The notes: generated by a model from the letters alone, not told the origin. A DNA stretch of 64,000 nucleotides from Clostridium thermosuccinogenes (GCF_002896855.1 NZ_CP021850.1:3187665-3251664), one strand, 5' to 3'. Positions 26,624-35,127 are shown, numbered from the stretch's first letter. Numbers and translations are program-made.

Positions 26624-26693
26624 AACTCCACAGGTTCGGCGGCGACTGTTTTGCTATGCTATGCTACAAAAATAAGAGGATGAATTTCGTTCC

Positions 26694-28124
26694 TTAAGCA
26701 GATTGTTGGGCTTTGATGTATTCTTGGGACATTTTAATGAGTGTAACCCACCTGGCAGGCATATTAGGCCGGTCTTTGAGCTCTTCTAAGACCACCGGCA
26801 CCCTGCCTTCCAGAGAGGAATGAGGCCTTAGGAAGTTGAAGTAGGCTACAAACAGTGTAAGGAAGGATACTGAACCTGCATAGTTGTTAAAACCGTTGGT
26901 GGGTCTGTAGTTTCCCTTGAAGGTGCGGTTTAACCTTTCGATGATCTGCTTTAAAGGCCTGTATTCTTCGGAGATAGGGTCGTCGTTGGTAAGACCGATT
27001 ACCTGCTTTATGTCAAAGTGGATGCCGTACTGGGCGAAATAGTGTTGAGCAAGCATGTAAATAGGGTTCCCGTCAAAGATCAGGGTAAGATCCTCAGGAA
27101 GCTTATCGAACTTGGACAATGCTTCGTCAAGAGCATAAATTGCAGCTTTAACATCACGGTTGGCAGAGACGGGGTATGAGAGGATAATCTTCTTTACTGC
27201 GTCGAATATAAAGAATACGTAATGCCATTTGCCCAGAACCTTTATGTACGTCTCATCCCCGCAGATGGAATCTGAGAGATCATACTTGTAGTTGTCAATG
27301 AAGGGTTTAATGTTTGTGGCAACAGCATCGGCATAATTTGATACCGACTGATGAGAAACACTTACACCATGTACTTCACGCATAAGGGCAGCTGTCATCC
27401 GGGTAGAAAGGCCAAAATTGACATGGTATGTAAGTATCAGCCCCAGGACGTGAGGAGAGACATAAAGCCTTGATATATCTACACTCGGAGGCTGGGAAGG
27501 CTTTCTTACCAAAGGCTCAAAGTCAATATCAAACTCCCTGTAGATGTAATGGAGCTTGAAATCATGTGGAGAAGACTTGTAGCGCTGCTTGTCTTCCTCG
27601 GACATGGAATTGAGCCTGTCAAGGTAATAGGGGCACTTGGAGTTGGTGCACTTATGTACGTTGAAGTCCTTACGCTCTTTCTTAAGTTCCAGTGTCCTTC
27701 CACAGTGGGGGCAGAGGAAGATGAGATTTTTTAGGTAACGGTTTTTCTTGTTGAAAGTGCACTTGCAGACTTTGCATAAGTACTGGCCTTTACCACCGGT
27801 ATTGTCGTAAAGGTATTCATGAGGAGCTCCACATCTTGGGCAGGCCATAGTATCAGGGACTGTAGAAGCTTTTCTCCTTGTAATAGGGGTTATAAGCTTA
27901 CCGGTTTCCTTGAGATGATTTGAAATAAGCTGCTTATAATCAAGCTTCTCAAGTGTCTCAATAATCGGCATGGTATCCACCACAAGCTTGCGGTAAGGCT
28001 TCCTAACAGGCTCATCGTAGTACTTGCGGACGGATCCTTTACTAAAGAGTGCACACATGAGGTAAATGATAATTTTAGCTTGTATTTGAATGTATAGTAG
28101 TAAAACTGTTATAATGTTGTTCAA
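26694..28124 (-). CDS. Transposase, DDE (IS6/IS240-like) with N-terminal zinc ribbons
   Basis: The catalytic domain matches the IS6/IS240 type: D290 in GDETYIKVLGKWHYVFFIFD, D351 in IFDGNPIYM and E396 in QIIERLNRTFKG. A helix-turn-helix precedes it (LSTRMTAALMREVHGVSVSH). The N-terminal part holds two zinc ribbons, CPRCGAPH with CKVCKC, and CPHCGRTL with CTNSKCPYY, at about residues 95-165. At 476 residues it is about twice the length of IS26-type transposases; IS6 members with zinc-finger extensions are known. It acts on the terminal repeats at 26377 and 28309. The reading frame is intact. It runs opposite to the split host operon. Confidence 0.85.
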   Translation of the reverse strand: MNNIITVLLLYIQIQAKIIIYLMCALFSKGSVRKYYDEPVRKPYRKLVVDTMPIIETLEKLDYKQLISNHLKETGKLITPITRRKASTVPDTMACPRCGAPHEYLYDNTGGKGQYLCKVCKCTFNKKNRYLKNLIFLCPHCGRTLELKKERKDFNVHKCTNSKCPYYLDRLNSMSEEDKQRYKSSPHDFKLHYIYREFDIDFEPLVRKPSQPPSVDISRLYVSPHVLGLILTYHVNFGLSTRMTAALMREVHGVSVSHQSVSNYADAVATNIKPFIDNYKYDLSDSICGDETYIKVLGKWHYVFFIFDAVKKIILSYPVSANRDVKAAIYALDEALSKFDKLPEDLTLIFDGNPIYMLAQHYFAQYGIHFDIKQVIGLTNDDPISEEYRPLKQIIERLNRTFKGNYRPTNGFNNYAGSVSFLTLFVAYFNFLRPHSSLEGRVPVVLEELKDRPNMPARWVTLIKMSQEYIKAQQSA

Positions 28125-28309
28125 AGGTACTTAACTCCTTTCTTTGGGGGTTGTCCAGCAACAACATTATACCAAAAAAAGGGCAAGTACCTTTGCCTTT
28201 CTATACATTCTTAATTTCCAGTTAAATGAGGGTAAAACCCTTAATAATATAAAAGCAAGTAAAACCAAGGGTTAGAGGTCAAAAGCATATCAAAACTTTT
28301 GACACTACC

Positions 28310-28317
28310 AATAACTT
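28310..28317 (+). repeat. Right target-site duplication of the IS6-type element
   Basis: AATAACTT, identical to 26369-26376, directly after the right inverted repeat. Confidence 0.9.
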
Positions 28318-28332
28318 TATGGAGGGAAAGAA

Positions 28333-30318
28333 ATGAAAAGGATGGAAGACATGGACCTTGACAGGGCCTTTGAAAAGATCAAAAATACACTGCCGGTTAA
28401 CCATGATCTTAAAAGGGAGTTGAGGAAAAATTTTATAAAAAAGCGCAAGCCGAGTTTGTGGAAAAAGTTGGCAGCTACAGCTGCTGCAGTGGCCGTAATC
28501 AGCTCTGCTGTTTTCTGGACAAACTATGATCCGGTGGAAAGGGTGAGCGCCGCCGAACTAAATATTCAAAATCATATATCTTTTGTTGACATAGGCAGCA
28601 GCCAGCCTTTACATGTCAGTGAGCATAACGGCAAATTATACATGCCGGTCTTTGGCGAGGGGATTTTCATCTATGATGGCAAAGGGTTTACAAAAATAAA
28701 CGATGAGGACACATATTATTTAAGAGTATCCCCCGACGGCAAGCAACTGGTATTTTCCTCCGACGGAGTTTTGAAAACACTGGATATGGCATCGGGGAAA
28801 GTAAATGAAATACTGAAGGGAGACGGAGCGGAAATCTATTATGAAGAACCCTCATGGGTAGACGACCACACAATATTATATGTAAAAAAAGAGATCCAGT
28901 TCAACGATACCCACGGTTTCACAGTGAAAGAATCCGGAATCTACAGCCTTGATTTAATTACCATGAATTCAGTCAAGTTGACCGACGGTGAACATCCATC
29001 CCACGTAAATGGCATGAATTCAGTAGTTTTTTCTCGGGATGGCAAAGTAATGTTTTTAAATTTGAAATCCAAATCCGAAGAAATTGTTGATGACGGAAGA
29101 TTTCCGTCGGTATCTCCGGACGGCAAATATATCGCTTATGTAAAAACAGAGACCTCATCCAAGGAAGTGGCGAAAAACGCCCGTATTGACGAAGCCATAG
29201 AGGACATTTGGATAGCTGATACGACGGACTTTTCCGTTAAAAAGAAATTAACTGCCAACTATCCCCATTATTTTATAAGTGCCGATGAGTGGGCAGGCAG
29301 CCTGGAACCGTCAGACGTCCCTCAGGTTCTGGAAATACCGGGCACCTACAGCTACTATGAACCCACATGGAGCAGCGATTCCAAAAGCATATACGCTGTC
29401 AAAAGCTCCAGCGCACAAGAGTCAGGTGAAGCAGGCAACAGGGTCATGCGCATAGACCTTGCTCCTGAAACAGTATCCCCAGCTAATACGGTCAGGAGAT
29501 ATTTGCAGGCTTTGATCGCAAGGGATGATGATTATGCCAAAAGCCTTATGAAGGAGCCCCCGGAGATACTGACCATATCAAATCCCCACCCGGTGGGATA
29601 CAGAATTACCGATGAGGGTACAGAAAACGGCAATAGCTATGTGGATGCCGAAGTCTACTGGAGCTATACTGCCAATCCCTATTACCAGGTGATTAAGTCC
29701 AGGTATTATCTTACGGCAGGTGCCAGTGGGTACATCATAGACAGCATAAAGGAAGACAGCACCATCGAAGTGTATGAAAGGGAAGGCTCCGTATATATAG
29801 CCCAGAGGGATGACAAAGAGGAAATCTTCAAAGAATCCGATATTCCAGCCGAATACCTGGAAGGCGACAGCTTGAGGTTGGCTTCCCTGGCTTATAACCC
29901 TGACAGCGATAGCATAGTTTTCGCCTTGCAGTTGATGGATTCCGTCAAAGGCGATGCCATCATTAGAATAATGAGCTACAGCAGAAAAGCCAAAAGCTTC
30001 CAGCTTATAAACGATGTAAAGGCAAATGACGGTGTGGATGATATAGGCGCTACCGGCCTCACCATGGATTCCGACGGGAATTACGCCGCTCTGGATGTCT
30101 ACACCCAGTCCGGTGAAACCTTCGGCAGAAACGCATATGCTTTCGATCTGAAAAGTGGTGAGAGCAAAGATCTGTCCGCCCTGTTTACTTCTGAAAGCGC
30201 TGAAAACATCAGCACCAACTTCTGGGATGAGGGAAGGCTTGTGATTTCAGCAACCATAGACCAACAGACCGTCAAATGTGTGTATGACCCGGAAACCGGA
30301 GAAATGAGCAGCTTTTAA
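28333..30318 (+). CDS. Membrane anti-sigma-like protein with extracellular beta-propeller
   Basis: A short cytoplasmic N-terminus (about 45 residues, MKRMEDMDLDRAFEKI) leads into one membrane segment (KLAATAAAVAVISSAVFW). The remaining 590 residues are outside. The first 320 show TolB/WD40-like repeats with blade motifs such as YLRVSPDGKQLVFSSDG, FPSVSPDGKYIAYV and EPTWSSDSKSIYAV. Before the IS insertion its ATG overlapped the TGA of the sigma gene (ATGA), the usual arrangement of a sigma factor with its anti-sigma factor. That pairing, not sequence similarity, is the main basis for the call. GGAGGG lies 6 bases before the ATG and is intact. The IS now lies between it and the original promoter. 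Confidence 0.65.
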   Translation: MKRMEDMDLDRAFEKIKNTLPVNHDLKRELRKNFIKKRKPSLWKKLAATAAAVAVISSAVFWTNYDPVERVSAAELNIQNHISFVDIGSSQPLHVSEHNGKLYMPVFGEGIFIYDGKGFTKINDEDTYYLRVSPDGKQLVFSSDGVLKTLDMASGKVNEILKGDGAEIYYEEPSWVDDHTILYVKKEIQFNDTHGFTVKESGIYSLDLITMNSVKLTDGEHPSHVNGMNSVVFSRDGKVMFLNLKSKSEEIVDDGRFPSVSPDGKYIAYVKTETSSKEVAKNARIDEAIEDIWIADTTDFSVKKKLTANYPHYFISADEWAGSLEPSDVPQVLEIPGTYSYYEPTWSSDSKSIYAVKSSSAQESGEAGNRVMRIDLAPETVSPANTVRRYLQALIARDDDYAKSLMKEPPEILTISNPHPVGYRITDEGTENGNSYVDAEVYWSYTANPYYQVIKSRYYLTAGASGYIIDSIKEDSTIEVYEREGSVYIAQRDDKEEIFKESDIPAEYLEGDSLRLASLAYNPDSDSIVFALQLMDSVKGDAIIRIMSYSRKAKSFQLINDVKANDGVDDIGATGLTMDSDGNYAALDVYTQSGETFGRNAYAFDLKSGESKDLSALFTSESAENISTNFWDEGRLVISATIDQQTVKCVYDPETGEMSSF

Positions 30319-30784
30319 GCCGAACCTCTGACAAGAAGCCGCCCCGCGCCCGGGCCACCAGGGATATATCCTTACGGACGAGATGAGGAAAAATCTTCTG
30401 ACGGGAGAATTAAAGCTTCTTTATAAAATAGCTTATATAGCATTATGGCTTTAAGGTCAATGACAATACCGATACCATGATGGTAGTGACTATAATCCTT
30501 CAACCATGGTAGCAAACATAATTTCCATACCCAAGGATTCATAGCAGAATAGCATTCATAGCAAAATGACCATGTAATACACTATATAATTAAAGCAGCT
30601 TTATATGATGACAGCATTAAAGGCGTGCAAGCCGCCAATCGGCCTGTACGCCTTTAATGCATTATTGCAAAAGATATAAACATCCTTTATAATGCCGGAA
30701 ACCGCCGTTTAAAAGCACTTCTGGCCAAAACATTTGCTCATTCCTGATACTCCGGCTGCGTAATTTCCTGGGAAATAATATAAA
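30319..30784. other. Intergenic stretch after the anti-sigma-like gene
   Basis: Apart from the long inverted repeat at 30614-30660 nothing recognisable was seen. Confidence 0.5.
30614..30660 (+). terminator. Long two-step inverted repeat, possible bidirectional terminator
   Basis: GCATTAAAGGCGT pairs perfectly with ACGCCTTTAATGC (13 bases), and GCCG/CGGC pair inside the loop. No long T tract follows on either strand. It lies between two converging transcription units. Confidence 0.5.
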
Positions 30785-31465
30785 TTATAGCTTGATCTCC
30801 AGTTTGACCAGTTTTGCCAGCACTTTCAAGCTTTTCTCCGACACAGTTTCCGTGGAAAGCCGCCCATCATTGCTAATAAGCAGGAGCTTACCGCCTTCCA
30901 GCTTTTTAATCTGGCGTATTGCCCTCTTTCCCCCATATTCCACCAGGCATATCGCATTGTTTTCTACTTCATGGGCAGCATGAGCAAAGGCGATGTCACC
31001 TTTCATAATTCTAAAGCCCATCATATCGTTTTCCTGTATTTTTAGGTAAAAAACCTTGTCCTTGGCATATCCCTCAACCTTGTTGGATATCACAGGAAGC
31101 TGCCTGCTGCCTACGACTTTTGTCAGATCATACTCATAAACCGGTACGGTTTTCAGTACCGAATCCAAAGCATCACTCCACATTTCCTGAACTTTATTCT
31201 CCTGCGGCTTTACACCAAGCGTAGCCTTTTTAACCACAGCTTTTTCTGGAACCGGCGCTTCTTTTTCTATAGCCAGCATCAGGTCATTTATCTCCTGACC
31301 CAGAGCCTTTGAGATTCTCTTGACCAAATCATCGTTTGCTATCCTTTTGCCCGCCTCCAGATCCCTGATAAAGCTTTCATTAACCCCGACAGCTTTACCC
31401 AGCTGCTTGTGGGTCATGCCCTTTTGTTCCCTGATCCTTTTTATTTGCGAACCTATTCTGCTCAT
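30785..31465 (-). CDS. XRE-family regulator with protease-dead S24-like domain
   Basis: Residues 1-60 form an XRE helix-turn-helix (IGSQIKRIREQKGMTHKQLG, then VNESFIRDLEAGKR). A linker leads to a LexA/CI-like S24 domain from about residue 115. In active S24 proteins the nucleophile lies in GDSM; here the aligned residues are NDMM, and the general-base lysine region reads RAIRQIKKL instead of TVKRL. Self-cleavage is therefore unlikely. The ATG at 31465 is preferred over a GTG 12 bases earlier. Degenerate direct repeats fill the 90 bases upstream and may be its own operator. The regulon is unknown; azlCD lies next to it but has its own unit. Confidence 0.8.
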   Translation of the reverse strand: MSRIGSQIKRIREQKGMTHKQLGKAVGVNESFIRDLEAGKRIANDDLVKRISKALGQEINDLMLAIEKEAPVPEKAVVKKATLGVKPQENKVQEMWSDALDSVLKTVPVYEYDLTKVVGSRQLPVISNKVEGYAKDKVFYLKIQENDMMGFRIMKGDIAFAHAAHEVENNAICLVEYGGKRAIRQIKKLEGGKLLLISNDGRLSTETVSEKSLKVLAKLVKLEIKL

Positions 31466-31476
31466 CCGTATCACCA

Positions 31477-31568
31477 CTTTATATGTATTTGTCGCTCTTT
31501 ATGTACTTATCACTTTTTTACGTGTTCATCACTTTTTTGGGTTCATTAAGTTTTTGGGTTCATTAAGT
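31477..31568 (-). promoter_or_regulatory. Five degenerate 18-19-base direct repeats, operator-like
   Basis: On the minus strand, units begin ACTTAATGAACCCAAAAA (31568-31551), then a nearly identical copy (to 31533), then AGTGATGAACACGTAAAAA, AGTGATAAGTACATAAAGA and GCGACAAATACATATAAAG. The repeats end about 12 bases before the start of the XRE regulator gene. Confidence 0.5.
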
Positions 31569-31770
31569 CACGGCGTTTGAATAATTTGTTTAATAGACAT
31601 AATTAGTTAACTGTGTTAAACCTTTTACCAAGCTTAAATATGGATCTATATCATAATCACCGAAAACACAACAAAGCATCGATTTTTCAAATAGTCCAAC
31701 AGCCTCAGCAAATCAGCCCCTCAGAAGCCATCAAAAATTGAAAACAGCAAAAATGAAAATAGCCAAAACC

Positions 31771-32106
31771 TTAAGCAAAAACAAGCTGCACCAGCAGCAT
31801 ATAGACCACGGTTCCCGCGCCAATGCTCAGCAAAGTGCTTTTCTTCCAAACATGAAGCAGCACAACACAAGCAACAGCGATGGCTTCAGGGATTCCATAA
31901 GGTGCAGCCAGCACCGAAACATCCTTGAGGCAGTATACCACCAGCAAACCTATCGCTGCATAGGGTATCACGTCACCCAGATAATTTATAAATCCGGGTA
32001 TTTTTTTATTTTTAGGAAACAGTATGAAAGGCAGCGCCCGGGTTAAAATTGTTCCCAGTGAGATAACTGCAACAAGAACAAGCAACTGCTGCGTATTCTG
32101 CGTCAT
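31771..32106 (-). CDS. azlD: Branched-chain amino acid exporter small subunit AzlD
   Basis: A 111-residue protein with three or four membrane segments, the small partner of AzlC in an export system for branched-chain and related amino acids. The N-terminus QQLLVLVAVISLGTILTRAL, then PFILF, and the pattern YLGDVIPYAAIGLLVVYCL are typical of AzlD (PF05437). Its ATG overlaps the azlC stop by 4 bases, so translation is coupled. No hairpin terminator was recognised downstream. Confidence 0.9.
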   Translation of the reverse strand: MTQNTQQLLVLVAVISLGTILTRALPFILFPKNKKIPGFINYLGDVIPYAAIGLLVVYCLKDVSVLAAPYGIPEAIAVACVVLLHVWKKSTLLSIGAGTVVYMLLVQLVFA

Positions 32107-32801
32107 TCTCCAGTCCCCCTCTCCACCTGCTTCCTGAACAACGAAAATACAGCTATTATGAGAATCATAGCCGGTATAATAAATCTATCTGCTCCAAACA
32201 AAAGCCGGCAGATCAGAGACACTCCCACGCCAACCAGTGCAGGAACATGATTCTTCTGGGCCTGCCACTGGTTTACAAAAATTACCACAAATAAGGCCGT
32301 CATTACAAAATCTATGCCTTTAGTGCTAAAAGAAAACATTGAACCCAACATCCCACCGATTGCCGAAGCAGCTACCCAGTAAATCTGGTTGAGCAATGTG
32401 ACAAAAAACATGAACCAGCCCCTGTCAATACCCTCCGGCGGGTCAGTGGAACACACAATGGAAAACGTCTCGTCAGTAAGTCCAAAAACAAGATAGGGCT
32501 TTTTTCTCCCCGTATCTTTGAACCTCTTAAGCATAGACAATCCGTAAAACAAATGCCTGGCGTTTACCATAAGGGTCATAAAAAAAGCATTTACCGGGTT
32601 AAAGGCCGTTGTAAACAGATTGACCGCCACATATTGCATGGACCCGGCAAAAACAAATACGCTCATCAGAACCGACCATCCCAAACCGTAACCCTTGCTG
32701 CTCATAAGTATGCCATAAGCAGCTCCGAGAAAGAGATATCCCGTCATGACTGGAATCGTATAGGGAAAGGCTGCCTTCAAAGCTTTTACCTTTTGCTGCA
32801 A
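32103..32801 (-). CDS. azlC: Branched-chain amino acid exporter large subunit AzlC
   Basis: The large membrane subunit of the AzlCD exporter (PF03591). Family features are FPYTIPVMTGYLFLGAAYGI, the first segment, MQYVAVNLF, ARHLFYGLSML and LTDETFSIV, and there are about six segments. A TTG start at 32801 is used, with GGGGG 9 bases before it; the ATG a little upstream is in another frame. 232 residues, normal. First gene of the azlCD unit. Regulators such as Lrp/AzlB are not adjacent; the nearest regulator is the XRE protein downstream. Confidence 0.9.
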   Translation of the reverse strand: MQQKVKALKAAFPYTIPVMTGYLFLGAAYGILMSSKGYGLGWSVLMSVFVFAGSMQYVAVNLFTTAFNPVNAFFMTLMVNARHLFYGLSMLKRFKDTGRKKPYLVFGLTDETFSIVCSTDPPEGIDRGWFMFFVTLLNQIYWVAASAIGGMLGSMFSFSTKGIDFVMTALFVVIFVNQWQAQKNHVPALVGVGVSLICRLLFGADRFIIPAMILIIAVFSLFRKQVERGTGE

Positions 32802-32972
32802 CTGCTGTACCCCCTGTAGCTTCTGTCATTTTTATCCGTTATAATTGCATTTCTGACATTATACAGCACGTTCTTCAAAGATGTCAACGAGTTTCCAAAG
32901 GCTTGCCTCCTCCCGCATCGCGCCGATAATGATCACTGCATCAGGGGCTCAAAGTTCCGGCCATCGGAAAGC

Positions 32973-33260
32973 CTATCCCTTGAGAAAGCAGTCAACGCAC
33001 ATTATCTCTCCTTCTTCATCGTCCTGCATAAGCTTTTTCAACTCTTTTCCGCATCGGCTGCAGTGTACTATGACAGGTTCTTCCTCCTCCTCATCATCAC
33101 ATTCCTCATAGTGATCGCAATCCAAATCACAGCCATCAGCTTCACAATCAATGCATTCATCGGAAGGAAACCCAAATTCGCATTCAAACCGGGACTCTCC
33201 ATTTTCATCGTCAATGACGCTTTTTAGATTTTTGCAGCTTTCACATATGCATTCTCCCAT
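32973..33260 (-). CDS. Small acidic cysteine-rich protein, probable metal binding
   Basis: A 95-residue protein starting MGECICESCKNL. Cysteines are clustered as CICESC, CEFG, CIDCEADGCDLDC and a final zinc-ribbon pair HCSRCGKE and IMCVDCF. The middle is very acidic (EECDDEEEEE). The ATG at 33260 follows AGGTGGG; the longer frame upstream lacks a ribosome site and runs into the tandem repeat. I recognise no named family. The final ribbon suggests zinc binding, and the acidic, cysteine-rich body may hold further metal. It is a single gene between azlCD and a 29-base tandem repeat. Confidence 0.65.
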   Translation of the reverse strand: MGECICESCKNLKSVIDDENGESRFECEFGFPSDECIDCEADGCDLDCDHYEECDDEEEEEPVIVHCSRCGKELKKLMQDDEEGEIMCVDCFLKG

Positions 33261-33333
33261 ACAATCCCACCTTTCATTTTTCAATAATGCATACACGCTA
33301 GACATAATCGCAAATTTGAGCTTAAATTCTTGC

Positions 33334-33593
33334 ATACCAAGGTTTAGATATCTTTCGTTTTATACCCGGATATGCAACTCTCCTGTTTTTATACCCATGT
33401 TTTAATTCATTAGCTTTCATACTCAGATTTTCATTTCTTTCGCTTCCATGTCCATATTTTCGCTTTTTTTACTTTCACACCCGGCATGTTATCTTTCTAT
33501 TTTATATTAATCCAAGCTACAATTCTTACGCTTTCATACCTGGGTTTTTATTTCATTCGCTTTCATGCCCAGGCTTTCACTCTCACTATTTGA
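33334..33593. repeat. About nine degenerate tandem repeats of 28-29 bases
   Basis: Reading the plus strand, units start with ATACCC-like hexamers and end in GCTTTC-like ones: for example ATACCTGGGTTTTTATTTCA plus TTCGCTTTC and the next unit beginning ATGCCCAGGC. Starts fall near 33334, 33362, 33391, 33419, 33448, 33477, (33506), 33536 and 33565. The span of 260 bases equals nine units of 28.9. Units are contiguous with no spacers, so it is not a CRISPR array. It fills the gap between the Cys-rich gene and the DUF1638 gene. Confidence 0.7.
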
Positions 33594-33617
33594 ACCGATA
33601 TACATAGGTCAGCCGCA

Positions 33618-34352
33618 TCAGCAAGTGATGATCTTGTCATGGTCATAAACGGGTTTTATAGTCTCTCCAGGCGGCACGACAAGGTATTCGTCCTCGTTCC
33701 AGTCACCGTTTACAAGCCCGCGGATCAATCGCATATCCCCATCCAATACCCTTACTCTCTTTCCGATTTCCTCAGCATAGCTTTCAAGTTTTTTCAGGTA
33801 TCCCAGGTGTTCCGTTTCCGGCACTTTGATGTAGATAAGCTCGTCGCTTTCATTTTTCGGATGCAGCATTTCCCAGAGATACTTTGCATTCTCCTCCCCA
33901 TATTGCTCCACATATTCCTCATAGGCTTTGTCCAGGCCCAAAAGCTTGCTTGTATCGCTTTCCCTGAGATAGGAGTCTTTTCCTCCCCTTTCCATATATC
34001 CGGTGGAACTCCACTCAGCGCTGAGATTATCCTTGAAATATTCTATAAACTTACTCTTGGACCCCAGAAATATGGTACAGCAGTCATGGGCTCTTGGGAT
34101 TACCAGAGGAATAGAACGGGCAGCAATTCCGGCAGTTCCATTGCCGCAAAGGCCATAACCCAGCAAAATAGCGTCATAACCTCCCGTCTTTTCTACAGAA
34201 TCAATTTTCTCTTGAATGATCTTTCTCAGTTCATTGGAATTTTCATGGGCGTTTTTGGGTGTAAACTCCGGATCGACAGTATTAGATGTAGCAGCTATCG
34301 CCAGGCATGCTTCCCTCAAAAATACCTCACAGCAAATAAGTTTGTACTTCAT
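33618..34352 (-). CDS. DUF1638 domain protein
   Basis: A 244-residue protein of the DUF1638 family, whose members often lie near corrinoid methyltransferase genes and whose reaction is not known. Motifs include LICCEVFLREACLA, ILLGYGLCGNGTAGI, IPRAHDCCTIFLGSK and TGYMERGGKDSY. Cysteines in CCE, GLCGNG and HDCCT suggest a metal site. The ATG at 34352 follows GGGGG by 8 bases; the in-frame start at 34370 lacks one. It follows pflA by 55 bases on the same strand, perhaps in one transcript. No corrinoid protein gene is in the window. Confidence 0.82.
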   Translation of the reverse strand: MKYKLICCEVFLREACLAIAATSNTVDPEFTPKNAHENSNELRKIIQEKIDSVEKTGGYDAILLGYGLCGNGTAGIAARSIPLVIPRAHDCCTIFLGSKSKFIEYFKDNLSAEWSSTGYMERGGKDSYLRESDTSKLLGLDKAYEEYVEQYGEENAKYLWEMLHPKNESDELIYIKVPETEHLGYLKKLESYAEEIGKRVRVLDGDMRLIRGLVNGDWNEDEYLVVPPGETIKPVYDHDKIITC

Positions 34353-34407
34353 GCATTTTCCCCCGTTCATTTTACAAAGTATCTGAAAGTCTTTCCCTAT
34401 ATCCAGA

Positions 34408-35127
34408 CTATTGCTTTCCTTCCAATATTTTGACGGCTCGGTTGACCTCTTCCGCCGTCGGGCTTCTTACTCCTTTTAGCTTATACTCCTGGCCAAGCTT
34501 CTCCCACTTGTATTCACCCATATTATGATACGGCAATACTTCCACCTTTTCAACAGTTTTCAGCTGCTTTATAAATTCACCTGCCAGCCTTAAATCTTCT
34601 TCGCTGTCGGTATATCCCGGCACCAGCACATGCCTTATCCAAATGGGAATTCCCTTTTCAGACGCATACAGAGCGAACTTTTTTATTAACTCATTGCTTA
34701 CTCCGGTGATCTCCTTGTGCTTTTCATCAACAGCATGCTTGATATCCAGCAGAATCAGATCGGTATACTCAAGGAGCTCCTTTACTTTTTCCACGGCTGC
34801 AAACCCTGAGGTGTCCAGTGCCGTGTGAATATCCATTTCCCTGCATCTTTTGAAAAGCTCTGCAACAAAGCCTGCCTGCAGGGTCGGTTCTCCTCCCGTC
34901 ACCGTAATTCCGCCACCGGAAGAACGCATATATGTCAAATATTTTTTTACCTGTTCCATAACCTCGTCCACCGTATATTCACGGCCTCCCGATACATCCC
35001 ATGTATCCCTGTTATGGCAATATATGCAGCGCAGGGGACAGCCCTGCATGAACACCACAAATCTGATGCCCGGCCCATCCACCGTACCAAAGCTTTCAAA
35101 GGAATGTATCCTGCCTTTTATCGCCAT
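34408..35127 (-). CDS. pflA: Pyruvate formate-lyase activating enzyme (radical SAM)
   Basis: A glycyl-radical activase that uses S-adenosylmethionine and a [4Fe-4S] cluster to install the radical on pyruvate formate-lyase. The cluster motif CPLRCIYCHNRDTW (CxxxCxxC) follows DGPGIRFVVFMQG, and GGGITVTGGEPTLQ and LLDIKHAVDEKHKEITG are standard. The ATG at 35127 follows GGAGAGGTGAGG; a GTG 9 bases earlier is the alternative. 239 residues, normal. Its usual partner pflB is not in the window. Since several glycyl-radical activases look alike, the substrate is inferred from overall similarity. Confidence 0.88.
   Translation of the reverse strand: MAIKGRIHSFESFGTVDGPGIRFVVFMQGCPLRCIYCHNRDTWDVSGGREYTVDEVMEQVKKYLTYMRSSGGGITVTGGEPTLQAGFVAELFKRCREMDIHTALDTSGFAAVEKVKELLEYTDLILLDIKHAVDEKHKEITGVSNELIKKFALYASEKGIPIWIRHVLVPGYTDSEEDLRLAGEFIKQLKTVEKVEVLPYHNMGEYKWEKLGQEYKLKGVRSPTAEEVNRAVKILEGKQ

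Larger units (their letters stand above)
26377..28309 (-). mobile_element. IS6-family-like insertion sequence, 1933 bp
   Basis: Both ends carry the inverted repeat GGTAGTGTCAAAAGTT, with AATAACTT duplicated outside. One transposase gene reads leftward. About 300 bases beyond it (26399-26693) are non-coding and contain a hairpin and several DnaA-box-like 9-mers. The element splits a sigma/anti-sigma operon. Intact repeats, clean duplication and an uninterrupted transposase suggest recent insertion. Confidence 0.9.

Noticed and set aside
33334-33593. CRISPR array
   Set aside because: Repeat units are contiguous and degenerate with no spacers, and no cas gene is near.
34408-35127. Complete pfl operon
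   Set aside because: Only the activase is present; no pflB-like glycyl-radical enzyme gene lies in the window. The DUF711 protein at 23639 is related in fold but is not pyruvate formate-lyase.
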